From: Aurantiacibacter sp. MUD11
GTDB taxonomy: Bacteria; Pseudomonadota; Alphaproteobacteria; Sphingomonadales; Sphingomonadaceae
Assembly: GCF_026967575.1 (NCBI RefSeq)
Contig: NZ_CP114054.1
Location: forward strand, 1,302,001-1,366,000
Direction: 5' to 3'
DNA: 64,000 nt
In this document: positions 24,932 to 34,550 of the stretch, in pieces
Layout of the letters: each line of letters begins with the position of its first letter
Position numbering within the stretch: position 1 is the first letter of the stretch
Position numbers and translations under genes: made by a program
Notes under the pieces: generated by a model
Databases searched by the model: none
Told to the model about the DNA's origin: nothing
The model's input: only the letters and a program-made list of their open reading frames with translations

Positions 24932-24969
24932 AACCCTGAAAGTGCAGGATTCGTGCGCTAAACCGCGCT

Positions 24970-26832
24970 TTAGCGCATCATTACGTAACGGCCCGGCGCA
25001 TCTTCGACGGCGGGATTGGCCTTGGTGCCCGGCTTGCGCACGCCGGTGGCCTTCACCTTCTCGCCATCCTGCGATTCGAGCCACACCAGCCAGTCCGGCC
25101 ACCAGCTTCCCGGGTGCTCGGTGGCGCCGGCGATGAATTCCTCCAGCGTCGCGAAGTCGCCTTCGTTGGTCCAGTACTGGTACTTGTTCGCCTCGGGCGG
25201 ATTCACCACCCCGGCGATGTGCCCGCTGCCCGCCAGCACGAAGCGGTTCTCGCCGGAGAAATGCTCCAGCGCCTTGAACACGCTATCGGGCGGCGCGATG
25301 TGGTCTTCCCGGCCAGCCTGGATATAGCAGGGCGTCTCCACCCGGCGCAGGTCGATCTCGGTGCCATCGGCGCCCAGCGCATCGGGCACCACCATCAGGT
25401 TTTCCTTGTACAGGTCGCGCAGGTAGGCCGCGTGCCACTTGGCCGGCAGGTTGGTGACGTCGCCGTTCCAGTACAAGAGATCGAACGCCGGATAGTCCTC
25501 GCCCAGCAGGTAGTGGTTGACCACGTAGTTCCAGATCAGGTCCGACCCGCGCAGCATGTTGAAGGTGGCGGCGAGATAGCGCCCGTCGAGATAGCCGCCC
25601 TTGCTGGCTTGCCGGATGAACTCCAGCTTCCCGTCGTCGACGAACAGCTTGAGATCGCCCGCATGTGCGAAATCGACCTGCGCGGTGAAGAAGGTGGCGC
25701 TCTTGACCTTGTCCGCCTGACCGCGCCGCGCCAGCACCGCCAGCGTGCCCGCCAAGGTGGTGCCCGCCACGCAGTAACCGATGGTGTGCACGCTGGGCAC
25801 CTTCAGCCGCTCGCGCACCACGTCGATCGCTTCCATCTGCGCGCGGAAATAGTCGTCCCAGTCGATGTGCGTCAGGCTCTCGTCGACCGAGCGCCAGCTG
25901 ACGAGGCAGACGGTGATACCCTGGTCCACCGCCCAGCGCACGAAGCTCTTCTTCGCGTTCAGGTCGAGGATGTAGAAGCGGTTGATCCACGGCGGGAAGA
26001 TCAGCAGCGGCGTCTTCATCACCGTTTCGGTGGTGGGTGAATACTGGATCAGCTGGAACAGCTCGGTCTCGTAGATCACCTTGCCCGGCGTGGTGGCGAT
26101 GTTCTCGCCCAGCTTGAACTTGCTGGTATCGGTATGGGTCAGCTGGCCGCGCTCGAGGTCGGAAGTCAATCGCTCCAGCCCGCGCACCAGGTTCTCGCCC
26201 TTGGTTTCCATCGTGCGTTCCAGCACGACCGGATTCATCATCGGGTAGTTGGCCGGACTCATCGCATCGAGCACGTTCTGTGTCGCAAAGCGCAGGTTGG
26301 CGCGGTCCTCGTCGGACAGCCCCTCGGCCTTGTCGATGCTCTCCGCCAGCCGTTCCGCGAACAGCAGGTAAGTCTGATGGATCAGCGCGAACACCGGCTG
26401 GTCGCGCCACTTGGGATCGGCAAAGCGACGGTCCTTCCGCGGCAGCTGCGCGTCCTCGCCATCGGGCTTCTGCGCATACTGGGCCAGCAGCTCTTGCCAC
26501 AGCGCCATCCCGTCGGACCACAATTGCTGCTGCGCCTGCGGATCCAGCAGCGGCATGGCGGCGGTCCACTTCTGCATCGCTTCCATCCAGCTGGCGGGGC
26601 TGGTCAGCAGCGGCGCGGGGCGTTCTTCCTCGGGCAGGCAGAATTGCAGCCAGGTGCGCTGGAATTCCATCATCGCCTTGCCCATTTCATCGACGGCCGT
26701 CTCGTCAGGCACGCGATCGGCAGCCTGCGGGGCAAAGGTCTGCATCATCTGGCGCGCGGCCTCGCCCTGGATGCGCAGCATTTCGGTAAAGATGTCGGCA
26801 GCCTCGTCGCCGCTCTTCGGGTCGTTTGCCAT
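24970..26832 (-). CDS. phaC: Class I poly(3-hydroxyalkanoate) synthase PhaC
   Basis: The 620-residue synthase has an N-terminal domain (about 1-220) and a C-terminal alpha/beta-hydrolase domain. The catalytic Cys lies in the lipase-like box GYCVAGT, the Asp in GREDHIAPPDS and the His in GSGHIAGVVNPP. The WINRFYILDLN segment is typical of class I enzymes. It polymerises 3-hydroxyacyl-CoA on PHA granules. ATG 26832 was preferred over a 14-residue extension. It is upstream of the phasin gene on the same strand and divergent from the aminotransferase. Confidence 0.95.
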   Translation of the reverse strand: MANDPKSGDEAADIFTEMLRIQGEAARQMMQTFAPQAADRVPDETAVDEMGKAMMEFQRTWLQFCLPEEERPAPLLTSPASWMEAMQKWTAAMPLLDPQAQQQLWSDGMALWQELLAQYAQKPDGEDAQLPRKDRRFADPKWRDQPVFALIHQTYLLFAERLAESIDKAEGLSDEDRANLRFATQNVLDAMSPANYPMMNPVVLERTMETKGENLVRGLERLTSDLERGQLTHTDTSKFKLGENIATTPGKVIYETELFQLIQYSPTTETVMKTPLLIFPPWINRFYILDLNAKKSFVRWAVDQGITVCLVSWRSVDESLTHIDWDDYFRAQMEAIDVVRERLKVPSVHTIGYCVAGTTLAGTLAVLARRGQADKVKSATFFTAQVDFAHAGDLKLFVDDGKLEFIRQASKGGYLDGRYLAATFNMLRGSDLIWNYVVNHYLLGEDYPAFDLLYWNGDVTNLPAKWHAAYLRDLYKENLMVVPDALGADGTEIDLRRVETPCYIQAGREDHIAPPDSVFKALEHFSGENRFVLAGSGHIAGVVNPPEANKYQYWTNEGDFATLEEFIAGATEHPGSWWPDWLVWLESQDGEKVKATGVRKPGTKANPAVEDAPGRYVMMR

Positions 26833-26972
26833 GTCGTGACCGTTATAGGGCCAATTGCGACAAATGGGAGGCATTGTCGCCGAACAAGTTCTGCTGCGTT
26901 GCGCTCGTGCCCCCTTTCAGCCAGATAGGCGCGTGCAACAGCCCAATTTCGGGAAAACGCAAGAGTAAGGAA

Positions 26973-28175
26973 ATGATGGACACCCAATTCTACCGCATCA
27001 AGCGCCTGCCGCCCTATGTCATCGCCGAAGTGAATGCGATGCGTGCGGCCGCGCGAGCGGAGGGCCGCGACATCATCGACCTTGGCATGGGCAATCCCGA
27101 CCAGCCGCCGCCGAAGCACGTGATCGACAAGCTGTGCGAGGTGGCGCAGAAGCCCGACGCGCATGGCTATTCGCAGTCCAAGGGCATCCCCGGATTGCGC
27201 AAGGCGCAGGCAAATTACTACCAGCGCCGCTTCGGAGTCGAACTCGACCCCGAAAGCGAAGTGGTGGTGACCCTGGGCTCGAAGGAAGGCCTCGCCAGCC
27301 TCGCCACCGCGATCACCGCGCCGGGCGACACCATCCTGGCCCCCAATCCCAGCTACCCGATCCACACCTTCGGCTTCATCATCGCCGGGGCCTCTATCCG
27401 TTCGGTGCCGACGACGCCGGACGACAAGTACTGGCAGGCGCTGGAGCAGGCGATGAACTTCACCGTGCCGCGCCCGACGGTACTGGTGGTGAACTTCCCG
27501 TCGAACCCGACCGCCGAGGTCGTCGACCTCGAATTCTACGCCAAGCTCGTCGACTGGGCGAAGTTCCACAAGGTCTGGGTCCTCTCCGACCTCGCCTATT
27601 CGGAGCTTTACTACGACGGCAAGCCGACGCCATCGATCCTGCAGGTACCGGGCGCGAAGGACGTGGCGGTAGAATTCACCAGCCTGTCCAAGACCTATGG
27701 CATGGCCGGCTGGCGCATGGGCTTTGCCGTGGGCAACCAGACGCTGATCTCGGCCATGACGCGGGTAAAGAGCTATATCGATTATGGCGCCTTCACGCCG
27801 ATCCAGGCCGCCGCCTGCGCCGCGCTCAACGGCCCGCAGGACTATGTCGAGAAAAACCGGCAGATGTATCACAAGCGCCGCGACGTGATGGTCGAGGCCT
27901 TTGGCCGCGCCGGCTGGGAAATCCCGCCGCCGCCCGCCAGCATGTTCGCCTGGGCCCCGCTGCCCCCGGCGCTGAAGGAAATGGGCAGCCTGGAATTCTC
28001 CAAGCAGTTGCTTACCCATGCCGAAGTCGCCGTGGCGCCGGGCGTGGGATACGGCGAGGATGGCGAAGGCTATGTGCGCATCGCCATGGTCGAGAACGAG
28101 CAGCGGCTGCGGCAGGCGGCGCGCAACGTGAAGCGCTACCTACAGGACATGGGCGTAAACACTTCCGGCGGCTGA
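26973..28175 (+). CDS. Pyridoxal-phosphate aminotransferase class I/II (AlaC-like)
   Basis: This 400-residue fold-type I aminotransferase has the family markers GMGNPDQPPP at the N-terminus, NPSYPIH, NFPSNPTAEVV and the PLP lysine in SLSKTYGMAGWR; the carboxylate Arg is in YVRIAMVEN. It matches the LL-diaminopimelate/alanine (AlaC) transaminase branch common in alphaproteobacteria. The likely reaction is glutamate-pyruvate transamination to alanine. The start is ATG 26973 or 26976 after AAGGAA. It reads away from phaC. Confidence 0.9.
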   Translation: MMDTQFYRIKRLPPYVIAEVNAMRAAARAEGRDIIDLGMGNPDQPPPKHVIDKLCEVAQKPDAHGYSQSKGIPGLRKAQANYYQRRFGVELDPESEVVVTLGSKEGLASLATAITAPGDTILAPNPSYPIHTFGFIIAGASIRSVPTTPDDKYWQALEQAMNFTVPRPTVLVVNFPSNPTAEVVDLEFYAKLVDWAKFHKVWVLSDLAYSELYYDGKPTPSILQVPGAKDVAVEFTSLSKTYGMAGWRMGFAVGNQTLISAMTRVKSYIDYGAFTPIQAAACAALNGPQDYVEKNRQMYHKRRDVMVEAFGRAGWEIPPPPASMFAWAPLPPALKEMGSLEFSKQLLTHAEVAVAPGVGYGEDGEGYVRIAMVENEQRLRQAARNVKRYLQDMGVNTSGG

Positions 28176-28291
28176 CGCCCGGCTTGCCGGTTACCGCCAT
28201 TCCGCCAGCCCCCCGTGTCCATTACGCAATTGCAGGAACGGCGCTTTGCTGCTGCCTTGCCGGGCGGGTCTGAGTCGTTGGGGAGCGCAGC

Positions 28292-29020
28292 TTGGGGTTT
28301 TTCGGCTGGATTGCGGGCGATGACGAGCCTCCCGAGCGCTGGGACCTTCGCCGTCGCGGCTGGGAGCTGTGCTGCGGGATCGACGGCTGCCGCGCCGAAT
28401 GCCGCCATGTGCTGATTTGCGATACCCGCCGGCTTTCACCTGCGGGACGGTTGCGGCTGGCCGAAGCCGACAGGCCGGCATGGCGACTGATCATGCTGGG
28501 AGTGGAGCAACCGCACGAGCGCGCCAGCCTGCTCTCGCTCGGCTGCGCGGAGGCGCTCTCCGCCGAGACCGGGCTGCAGGAACTGCACGCCCGCACGCAA
28601 CGCATCACCGACATGTTCGGCATGTTGCCACGCTGGCGCGACCTCGGCGCCTTGACGCTGGACCTGTTCCACCGCGATGCCCGCCGGGGCAGCCGCTGGC
28701 TGGGCCTGCACCCGCGCGAATTCGGACTGCTCTGGCGGCTGGCGGACGCGCCCGGCGAAAGGGTGACGCGCAAGCAATTGCTGAGCGACGTCTGGCGGCT
28801 GAGCCACGATCCGGAGACCAACAGCGTCGAAGTGCACGTCTCGCGCCTGCGTTCCAAGCTCGCCGGAGCAGGCTGTAGCGACCTGATCCAGACCGTGCCC
28901 GAAGGCGGTTACCGGCTGGCCGACAGCCGTCCGGAACTGCTCGCTCACCGTTTGCCGCAGGCCGATGCACTGGACACCTGCCTGCGCGAACTGGGCTGGG
29001 CCGACGCGGTCGCCAACTAA
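28292..29020 (+). CDS. Winged-helix (OmpR/PhoB-type) regulator with degenerate N-terminal domain
   Basis: This 242-residue protein has a C-terminal Trans_reg_C domain (about 140-215): HPREFGLLWRLADAPGERVTRKQLLSDVW, then NSVEVHVSRLRSKL and a PEGGYRL wing. The N-terminal 120 residues look receiver-sized but lack the acidic pocket and phosphoacceptor Asp, and have a Cys-rich stretch (CCGIDGCRAECRH). It may sense something other than phosphorylation. The start appears to be TTG 28292 after GGGGAG. Its target genes are unknown. Confidence 0.75.
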   Translation: MGFFGWIAGDDEPPERWDLRRRGWELCCGIDGCRAECRHVLICDTRRLSPAGRLRLAEADRPAWRLIMLGVEQPHERASLLSLGCAEALSAETGLQELHARTQRITDMFGMLPRWRDLGALTLDLFHRDARRGSRWLGLHPREFGLLWRLADAPGERVTRKQLLSDVWRLSHDPETNSVEVHVSRLRSKLAGAGCSDLIQTVPEGGYRLADSRPELLAHRLPQADALDTCLRELGWADAVAN

Positions 29021-29092
29021 AGGGCTGGCGCGCTCGCGCGATGGCGTTTAGTCTCCGCCGGACAAAATCAACGGGCGAGAGGTTTTCTGTCG

Positions 29093-30490
29093 ATGGCCAG
29101 TACGGCTGGACGCACGCTGGACGTGTCCGCATTCCTGCAGGGGCGCGGATTCAACCGCTATCATCTCTACCTGCTGCTGCTGTGCAGCTTCGTCACCTTC
29201 TTCGACGGGCAGGACTTCACCGCGCTACCCTATGCCCTGCCCTACATTCGCGACGAATGGGGCATCGACGACATTACCACCGGCTATGTCACCTCGGCGG
29301 CCTTCCTCGGGCAGATGATCGGCTCGCTGTTCGGGGCCTACCTCGGCGACGTGTTCGGCCGCCGCCCGGTGATCATCGCCTGCACCATCGGCAGCGCGGT
29401 GCTGACCACGCTGGTGGGATTCGCCACCAGCCCGGACATGCTGATCGCGCTGCGCTTCATCTCCGGCCTTGCCATCGGCGGCCTGCTGGCCCCGGTCTGG
29501 GCGCTCAGCATCGAATCCATGCCCAAGTCGATGCGCTCGACCTCGGTTACCATCATCATGCTGGGGTTCAGTTTCGGCGCGTCCTCCGCCGCGCCAATCG
29601 CCAACTGGACCGCGCCGGTGCTGGGCTGGCAGGGCATCTTCTGGGTCTGCGGCGCGATGACCGGCGTCTTCGCCCTGCTGCTGCTGTTCACCCTGCCCGA
29701 AAGCTCGCGCTGGATGGTGGCCAAGAACAAGTCGCCCGAACGCATCTCCAAGGCCCTCGCCCGCTTCGACCGGGACGCTGACCTGTCCGTCTATGACGGC
29801 TTCACCCTGCCCGACGAGCGCAAGACCGCCGGCACGGACAACCCGGTGAAGAATTTTCGCGAGCTGTTCGTCGGCACGCTGCTGATCGTTACCCCACTGA
29901 TCTGGGGTGCCTACTTCTTCTCCAGCATCGCGATCTACCTGAAGAATGCCTACGGCGTGATCTTCATGGAGAACCTGGGCATCACCCGCGAGAACGCGGC
30001 GTGGCTATCGGCCGCCAGCGGCATGGTCGGCGCAATCGGCGGCGTGGTGCTGCTGGCGCTGACCGAGAAGCGCGGCCCCGGCTGGATTGCCCTCGCCCCG
30101 CTGATCGGCATCCCCATCGTCCTGCTGGTCGGGTTCGGCTACGTCGTCGGGGGCACCGAGCTGGCTGCCGTCCTGCTGATCGGCGCCATCTTCGTCGGCT
30201 CCGGCCACGCGGCGGTGATCTCCATAACCAGTGTCTATTACCCTAGCGCGGTGCGCAGCTTCGGCGGCGGCTGGGCCAGCTTCATGGCGAAATTCGGCGC
30301 GGTGGCAGCACCGATGATCGGTTCCTCCGCCGGCTTCCTGCAGGGCGCGAAGGGCGCGCGCGAAGGCTATGTCTTCACCGCTTTCTGCCTCGCCGGCATC
30401 GTCGTGTGCATTACCTTGCTGGCTCATTTCGCCAAGCGCCTGCCGCAAAACCAGCCGAGTGCTGCCGCCGCTGCGCAACCTGCCGAATAG
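29093..30490 (+). CDS. MFS transporter, aromatic acid:H+ symporter (AAHS)-like
   Basis: This 465-residue inner-membrane protein has 12 hydrophobic helices. The AAHS/sugar-porter motif GAYLGDVFGRRPVI follows helix 2, and PESSRWMV follows helix 6. FFDGQDFTALPYALPYIRDEWG in helix 1 is typical of carriers for aromatic or organic acids. It lies 13 bases before the dehydratase gene, so it may import that enzyme's sugar-acid or hydroxy-acid substrate. Confidence 0.85.
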   Translation: MASTAGRTLDVSAFLQGRGFNRYHLYLLLLCSFVTFFDGQDFTALPYALPYIRDEWGIDDITTGYVTSAAFLGQMIGSLFGAYLGDVFGRRPVIIACTIGSAVLTTLVGFATSPDMLIALRFISGLAIGGLLAPVWALSIESMPKSMRSTSVTIIMLGFSFGASSAAPIANWTAPVLGWQGIFWVCGAMTGVFALLLLFTLPESSRWMVAKNKSPERISKALARFDRDADLSVYDGFTLPDERKTAGTDNPVKNFRELFVGTLLIVTPLIWGAYFFSSIAIYLKNAYGVIFMENLGITRENAAWLSAASGMVGAIGGVVLLALTEKRGPGWIALAPLIGIPIVLLVGFGYVVGGTELAAVLLIGAIFVGSGHAAVISITSVYYPSAVRSFGGGWASFMAKFGAVAAPMIGSSAGFLQGAKGAREGYVFTAFCLAGIVVCITLLAHFAKRLPQNQPSAAAAAQPAE

Positions 30491-30503
30491 GAGCAACACA
30501 ACA

Positions 30504-32165
30504 ATGGTCGAACTGCGGAGCAATGCCGCCAACAATCCCGGTCGCCGTGCCAACTGGCGCGCACTGGGCCTGTCGAAAGAGGACATGGAAAAGCCCAAGA
30601 TCGCGGTGGTCAATTCCTCCAGCGAACTGGCGATCTGCTATGCCCATCTCGACGGCATCGCGCAGATGGTGAAGGAGGAAATCCGCAAGGCGGGCGGCGT
30701 CCCGTTCGAAGTGCGCACCTCCGCCCCCAGCGACTTCATCACCGGCGCCGCCAAGGCCGGCAGCTATATCCTTGCCGGGCGCGACATCATCGCCAACGAT
30801 ATCGAAGTGCAGGTGGAAGGCGCGCTGCTTGACGGCATGATCTGCCTGACCAGCTGCGACAAGACGCCGCCGGGCCACCTGATGGCGGCGGCGCGGCTCA
30901 ACATTCCCACCATCCTCGTCATCGGCGGTTACCAGCAGGCTGGCGAGATCGACGGCGAGCCGGTGGACGTGGAAGATGTCTGGTCCGGCCAGGTCGGCGC
31001 GATCTTCGGCAAGGAGCCGAAGTTCCCGATCCCCGACATGGCGGAGAATGCGATCATGGGTCCCGGAGTCTGCGCCGGCATGGCCACGGCGAACACCATG
31101 CACTCCGTCGTCGAGGCGCTCGGCATGGCACTGCCCGGCCACGCCCCGGTGCGCGCCAACAGCCCGAAGATGCAGGCCAATGCCCGCGCCGCCGGGCGCC
31201 GCATCGTCGAGATGGTCAACGAAGACCTGCGCCCGCGCCAGATCCTGACGCCTGCGGCCTTCCGCAACGCGGTGGCGACATTGCTCGCTGTCGGCGGGTC
31301 CATCAATGCCATCAAGCATCTGCAAGCTACCGCCATCGAGGCGGAAAACGGCGTCGATGTGTTCGCCCTGATGGAGGAGTTCAGCGACGTCCCGCTGCTT
31401 TCCCCGGTTCGCCCCACCGGTGCAGTCCGGATCGAGCAGTTCGAGGACGCCGGCGGCGCACGGGCGGTGCTGAAGCGTCTTGAACGCCGTATCAACCCCG
31501 AAGCGCTCACCTGCACCGGCAAGACGCTGGGGGAAAACCTGGCTGATTACGAAGTCGAGGGGCCGGACGTGATCCAGTCGCTCGATGCCCCGTTCAGCGA
31601 TGGCCCGACCATCGCCATCCTTTCCGGCAGCTTTGCCGAAACGGCGGTGGTGCGGCTGGGCATCCGCGATGGCTCGCGACCCGAGGAATTCACCGGCACG
31701 GCGCGCGTTTTCGAGGACACACAAACCTGCATGAAGGCAATCGAGGAGGGTGAGATCAAGGATGGCGACGTCGTCATCACCCGTAACCAGGGCCTGCGCG
31801 GCGGTCCAGCGATGGGCGGTGGAGCCAGCCTTATCCTCTTCGCGCTGGACGCGGCGGGGCTCGCCAAGACCACAGCCTTCGTCACCGACGGGCAGCTTTC
31901 CGGCCTGTGCCTGAAAGGCCTGACCGTCGCCGAGGTTCATCCCGAAGCAGCGGCCGAGGGGGCGCCCATCGGCCTCGTCCGCGATGGCGATACAGTGCGC
32001 ATTTCGGTCGCCAACCGCAGCATCGACCTAGACGTTCCGGCAGAGGAACTGGCCACGCGCGCCGGCCCCGGCTTCCGCACCGATGCCAGCGGTTACCTGC
32101 GGAATTTCCGCGAATCCGTGCGGCCCATGCCAACCGGCGGCGTGCTGATCCCGGAGAAGAAGTAG
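30504..32165 (+). CDS. IlvD/Edd-family dehydratase
   Basis: This 553-residue iron-sulfur hydro-lyase belongs to the family of dihydroxy-acid dehydratase, phosphogluconate dehydratase and sugar-acid dehydratases. Conserved elements include VVNSSSELAICYAHLD, CDKTPPGHLMAA with a cluster cysteine, GPGVCAGMATANTMH with another, and the C-terminal RGGPAMGG and VTDGQLSG. It is somewhat shorter than E. coli IlvD and probably acts on an acid brought in by the preceding transporter. The valine-pathway role is less likely given the context. ATG 30504 was chosen. Confidence 0.85.
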   Translation: MVELRSNAANNPGRRANWRALGLSKEDMEKPKIAVVNSSSELAICYAHLDGIAQMVKEEIRKAGGVPFEVRTSAPSDFITGAAKAGSYILAGRDIIANDIEVQVEGALLDGMICLTSCDKTPPGHLMAAARLNIPTILVIGGYQQAGEIDGEPVDVEDVWSGQVGAIFGKEPKFPIPDMAENAIMGPGVCAGMATANTMHSVVEALGMALPGHAPVRANSPKMQANARAAGRRIVEMVNEDLRPRQILTPAAFRNAVATLLAVGGSINAIKHLQATAIEAENGVDVFALMEEFSDVPLLSPVRPTGAVRIEQFEDAGGARAVLKRLERRINPEALTCTGKTLGENLADYEVEGPDVIQSLDAPFSDGPTIAILSGSFAETAVVRLGIRDGSRPEEFTGTARVFEDTQTCMKAIEEGEIKDGDVVITRNQGLRGGPAMGGGASLILFALDAAGLAKTTAFVTDGQLSGLCLKGLTVAEVHPEAAAEGAPIGLVRDGDTVRISVANRSIDLDVPAEELATRAGPGFRTDASGYLRNFRESVRPMPTGGVLIPEKK

Positions 32166-32172
32166 CGCCCGA

Positions 32173-32448
32173 CTACTTCGTCAGCATCTGCTTCAGCCGG
32201 TCGAACACCGTCTCATGCAACGGCGCCTCGAAAGCGATTCCGGCGCGGCCATCTTCCGCCCAGACCAGTTCGCCTGGCAGGGCCGACAGGCCGGGGAGCG
32301 TCACCAGCACGCGTTCACCCGGTCTCGCGGCAGAACCGTGGAACTCCACCATGCAGCCGCCGGCCGAGAGATCAAGCACCAGCAGGTCCACGCTCCCCCC
32401 GGTCTTGGCGCGCACCTTGGCGCGTACCTTGTCGGCTTCTTGCTGCAT
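32173..32448 (-). CDS. PilZ-domain protein
   Basis: This 91-residue protein consists of one PilZ domain. The DLSAGGCMVEF segment matches the (D/N)xSxxG motif. The usual RxxxR before it is seen as KVRAKVRAK. GERVLVTLPG and GIAFEAPLHETV follow. It could bind cyclic di-GMP, though the first motif is only partly conserved. It is convergent with the dehydratase; their stop codons lie in a 7-bp hairpin (GAAGTAG/CTACTTC, 32159-32179). Confidence 0.75.
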   Translation of the reverse strand: MQQEADKVRAKVRAKTGGSVDLLVLDLSAGGCMVEFHGSAARPGERVLVTLPGLSALPGELVWAEDGRAGIAFEAPLHETVFDRLKQMLTK

Positions 32449-32570
32449 GATTTCCCACTAGTCCCGACCGCTGAACGCCGTCCAGCCGCTTTTGGCAGAA
32501 ATGCGTTTACCGCCGCTTCACCTTGACGGCTAAGGACATGCGCATGACCGTGATTAACGCGGTCGCAACC

Positions 32571-34052
32571 CTATTGCGCGGGCACACTGGCCGCCTGGCG
32601 CACCGCCGCGACGACCTCGTCGTCGTGCAGGTGGGCACCCTGCTGGCGCAGCACCTTGCGGATGGCGTCGACGTCCACGTCGCGCGGCTGCACGCCCTGG
32701 TCAGCCGCCAGCGCCGCGCCCACGCCCGCCGCCTGGCCGGTCAGCCAGCACTGCGGGATCTCGCGCATGAAGCCATGGCTGTTGGCATCGCAGCTGATGT
32801 GCCGTCCGCCCACCAGCAATCCGTCCAGCGCGCGCGGCACCAGCGAGCCATAGGGAACCGAGACCACCGGAAACTTCGGGCTGAGCGAAGGCGATACGCC
32901 AACCTCGTCCGCCACCGGGTTGGCATCGCCCCAATCCTTGCGCTCGATCCGGCCGACACCGGCCAGCCGCCGCGTGTGGCGCACGCCCAGCTGGCTAGCG
33001 CTTTGCAGCGAATAGACGTTCTCGAACCCCGGCGCGTGCTTGCGAAAGAACTGGCAGTGCCCCTCCATCAGCCGGTGACTGCGGATTTCCACCTCGGTCT
33101 GGTCGTCCACGTCGAGCGCGGAGAGCCCACTCTGGCGCGGCCCCAGGAACAGCGCAATATCGGGCCGCCAACTGACGTAGGGCGTCTGGAAATAGCCCAG
33201 TTCCTCGCGCCCGCGCTCCATGAACTGGCGCAGCTCGTCCGGGTTGTGGACTTTCCAGTCGATCCAGCGATCCATGTTGACGCCGCCGAGCACCCAGCCG
33301 GTGTTCATCGAGTGGTGGACGTCACCTTCCTCGATATCGGTGTCGAACTCCGCCCCGGCGCGGGCGAACATGTCGCCGTCGCCGGTGGTATCGATCACCA
33401 CCTTGGCCATCAGCGCATGGCGCCCCATCTTGCTTTCGAAGATGGCGCCCTTGGCCTGGCCGTCCTCCACCAGCGGGCGCGCGGCCCAGGCATGGAAGAC
33501 GATGCGAACGCCCGCTTCCAGCAGCATTTCCTGGTTGTTGAGCTTCATCCGCTCCGGATCGAGCGTCGGCGCCCATTGCACGATGCCGTGGAAGGCCGTG
33601 GTGCGCTGCCCCCAGTATCCGGCCTTCACCGGGTCCTGGCTGCCCCAGTCCGCGCGCGGCGGGCCGGCGACGCCTTCGGGCGGCATGCGGTCGATGAAGT
33701 GGCGGGCATAGCCCTGGATCACATGGTTGCCCTGCCAGTCGGTCATACGGTCGATCCACATGACGAGGCCGCCGGTCGAGAGACCGCCCAGGCAATTGTA
33801 GCGTTCCAGCAGGGTGACGTCCGCACCCGCCTTGGCGGCCGCCCAGGCCGCCGCGCAGCCTGCCGGGCCGCCGCCGATCACCGCCACGTCGCACTTGTGG
33901 TAGATATCGATGTCGCGGGCATCCTCGCGCACGGTTCCGCTACCATTGGGTGGCGGCAGGTTGCGCGAATCGCTGGAGAACACGTCGGAGCCGAGGAAGC
34001 GCTCTTCCTGGTGCCCCTCCACTCGCTGCAGTTTGACTTTGTCCTGTGCCAT
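32571..34052 (-). CDS. FAD-dependent oxidoreductase
   Basis: This 493-residue flavoprotein has an N-terminal Rossmann motif VIGGGPAGCAAAWAAAKAG at about residues 60-80, then LLERYNCLGGLSTGG typical of the FAD_oxidored (PF12831) family. IDTTGDGDMFARAGA binds the FAD ribityl region, and GLLVGGRHISCDANSHG lies near the C-terminus. Members are poorly characterised dehydrogenases or reductases. ATG 34052 was taken as the start. Its substrate is unknown; it is not in an operon. Confidence 0.85.
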   Translation of the reverse strand: MAQDKVKLQRVEGHQEERFLGSDVFSSDSRNLPPPNGSGTVREDARDIDIYHKCDVAVIGGGPAGCAAAWAAAKAGADVTLLERYNCLGGLSTGGLVMWIDRMTDWQGNHVIQGYARHFIDRMPPEGVAGPPRADWGSQDPVKAGYWGQRTTAFHGIVQWAPTLDPERMKLNNQEMLLEAGVRIVFHAWAARPLVEDGQAKGAIFESKMGRHALMAKVVIDTTGDGDMFARAGAEFDTDIEEGDVHHSMNTGWVLGGVNMDRWIDWKVHNPDELRQFMERGREELGYFQTPYVSWRPDIALFLGPRQSGLSALDVDDQTEVEIRSHRLMEGHCQFFRKHAPGFENVYSLQSASQLGVRHTRRLAGVGRIERKDWGDANPVADEVGVSPSLSPKFPVVSVPYGSLVPRALDGLLVGGRHISCDANSHGFMREIPQCWLTGQAAGVGAALAADQGVQPRDVDVDAIRKVLRQQGAHLHDDEVVAAVRQAASVPAQ

Positions 34053-34053
34053 G

Positions 34054-34065
34054 AGAGCGCGCTCT
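34054..34065. promoter_or_regulatory. Palindrome at the start of the FAD oxidoreductase gene
   Basis: AGAGCGCGCTCT is a perfect 12-base palindrome 1 base before the start codon on the minus strand, covering the ribosome-binding region. It resembles the GAGCG/CGCTC half-sites seen at 19397-19408, so it may be a TetR-like operator. Confidence 0.35.
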
Positions 34066-34138
34066 AACCCGGCTTTGGCCACGCGGCAAGGAACCCCATT
34101 GCGTCAGGCATCACCTTTCGCTAGACGCGCGGCCTTCC

Positions 34139-34212
34139 GGCCCGATGGCGGAGTGGTTACGCAGAGGACTGCAAATCCTTGCACGCCGGTTCGATTCCGG
34201 CTCGGGCCTCCA
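34139..34212 (+). tRNA. tRNA-Cys (anticodon GCA)
   Basis: The acceptor stem GGCCCGA (34139-34145) pairs with TCGGGCC (34202-34208). The anticodon loop CTGCAAA (34169-34175) gives anticodon GCA at 34171-34173. The T-arm is CCGG-TTCGATT-CCGG. The discriminator is T (U in RNA), as is usual for Cys, and CCA is encoded at 34210-34212. Confidence 0.95.
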
Positions 34213-34270
34213 CTTCCCCTGATTTACCGTTGCCCGTGGGCAGCGGCGAGATTAGGGGGCGCGTCGGATT

Positions 34271-34346
34271 GCCGCTTTAGCTCAGTTGGTAGAGCACATC
34301 ATTCGTAATGATGGGGTCACGTGTTCGAGTCACGTAAGCGGCACCA
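34271..34346 (+). tRNA. tRNA-Thr (anticodon CGT)
   Basis: GCCGCTT (34271-34277) pairs with AAGCGGC (34336-34342). The loop TTCGTAA (34302-34308) gives anticodon CGT at 34304-34306, reading ACG. The discriminator is A and CCA is encoded at 34344-34346. This tRNA marks the last clearly chromosomal feature before the island. Confidence 0.95.
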
Positions 34347-34371
34347 CCCTTCCTTCAAAAGTGTGCTCAGC

Positions 34372-34400
34372 CCCAATCTTCGCAGATTGGGACCGCTTTT
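34372..34400 (+). terminator. Terminator after tRNA-Thr
   Basis: The stem CCCAATCT / AGATTGGG with loop TCGC is followed by ACCGCTTTT. It lies 25 bases after the tRNA 3' end and would end the tRNA transcript. Confidence 0.7.
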
Positions 34401-34550
34401 CCTGCGCCTATTCCGTGACTTGTCTGCAATGGCAAGTTGTTGCTACTGCACCGAGACCTATCTGGCGCGGCGCATCACCCGCGAATACCCCAGTGTCTCA
34501 AGGCGCCAGAATCGTGGCACCAGTTGCAGACCTTGTTCGATGTGGTGCTT

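Noticed and set aside
32523-34067. 514-aa plus-strand frame opposite the FAD oxidoreductase
   Set aside because: The minus-strand gene has clear FAD motifs and codon structure; the plus frame is a GC-driven shadow.
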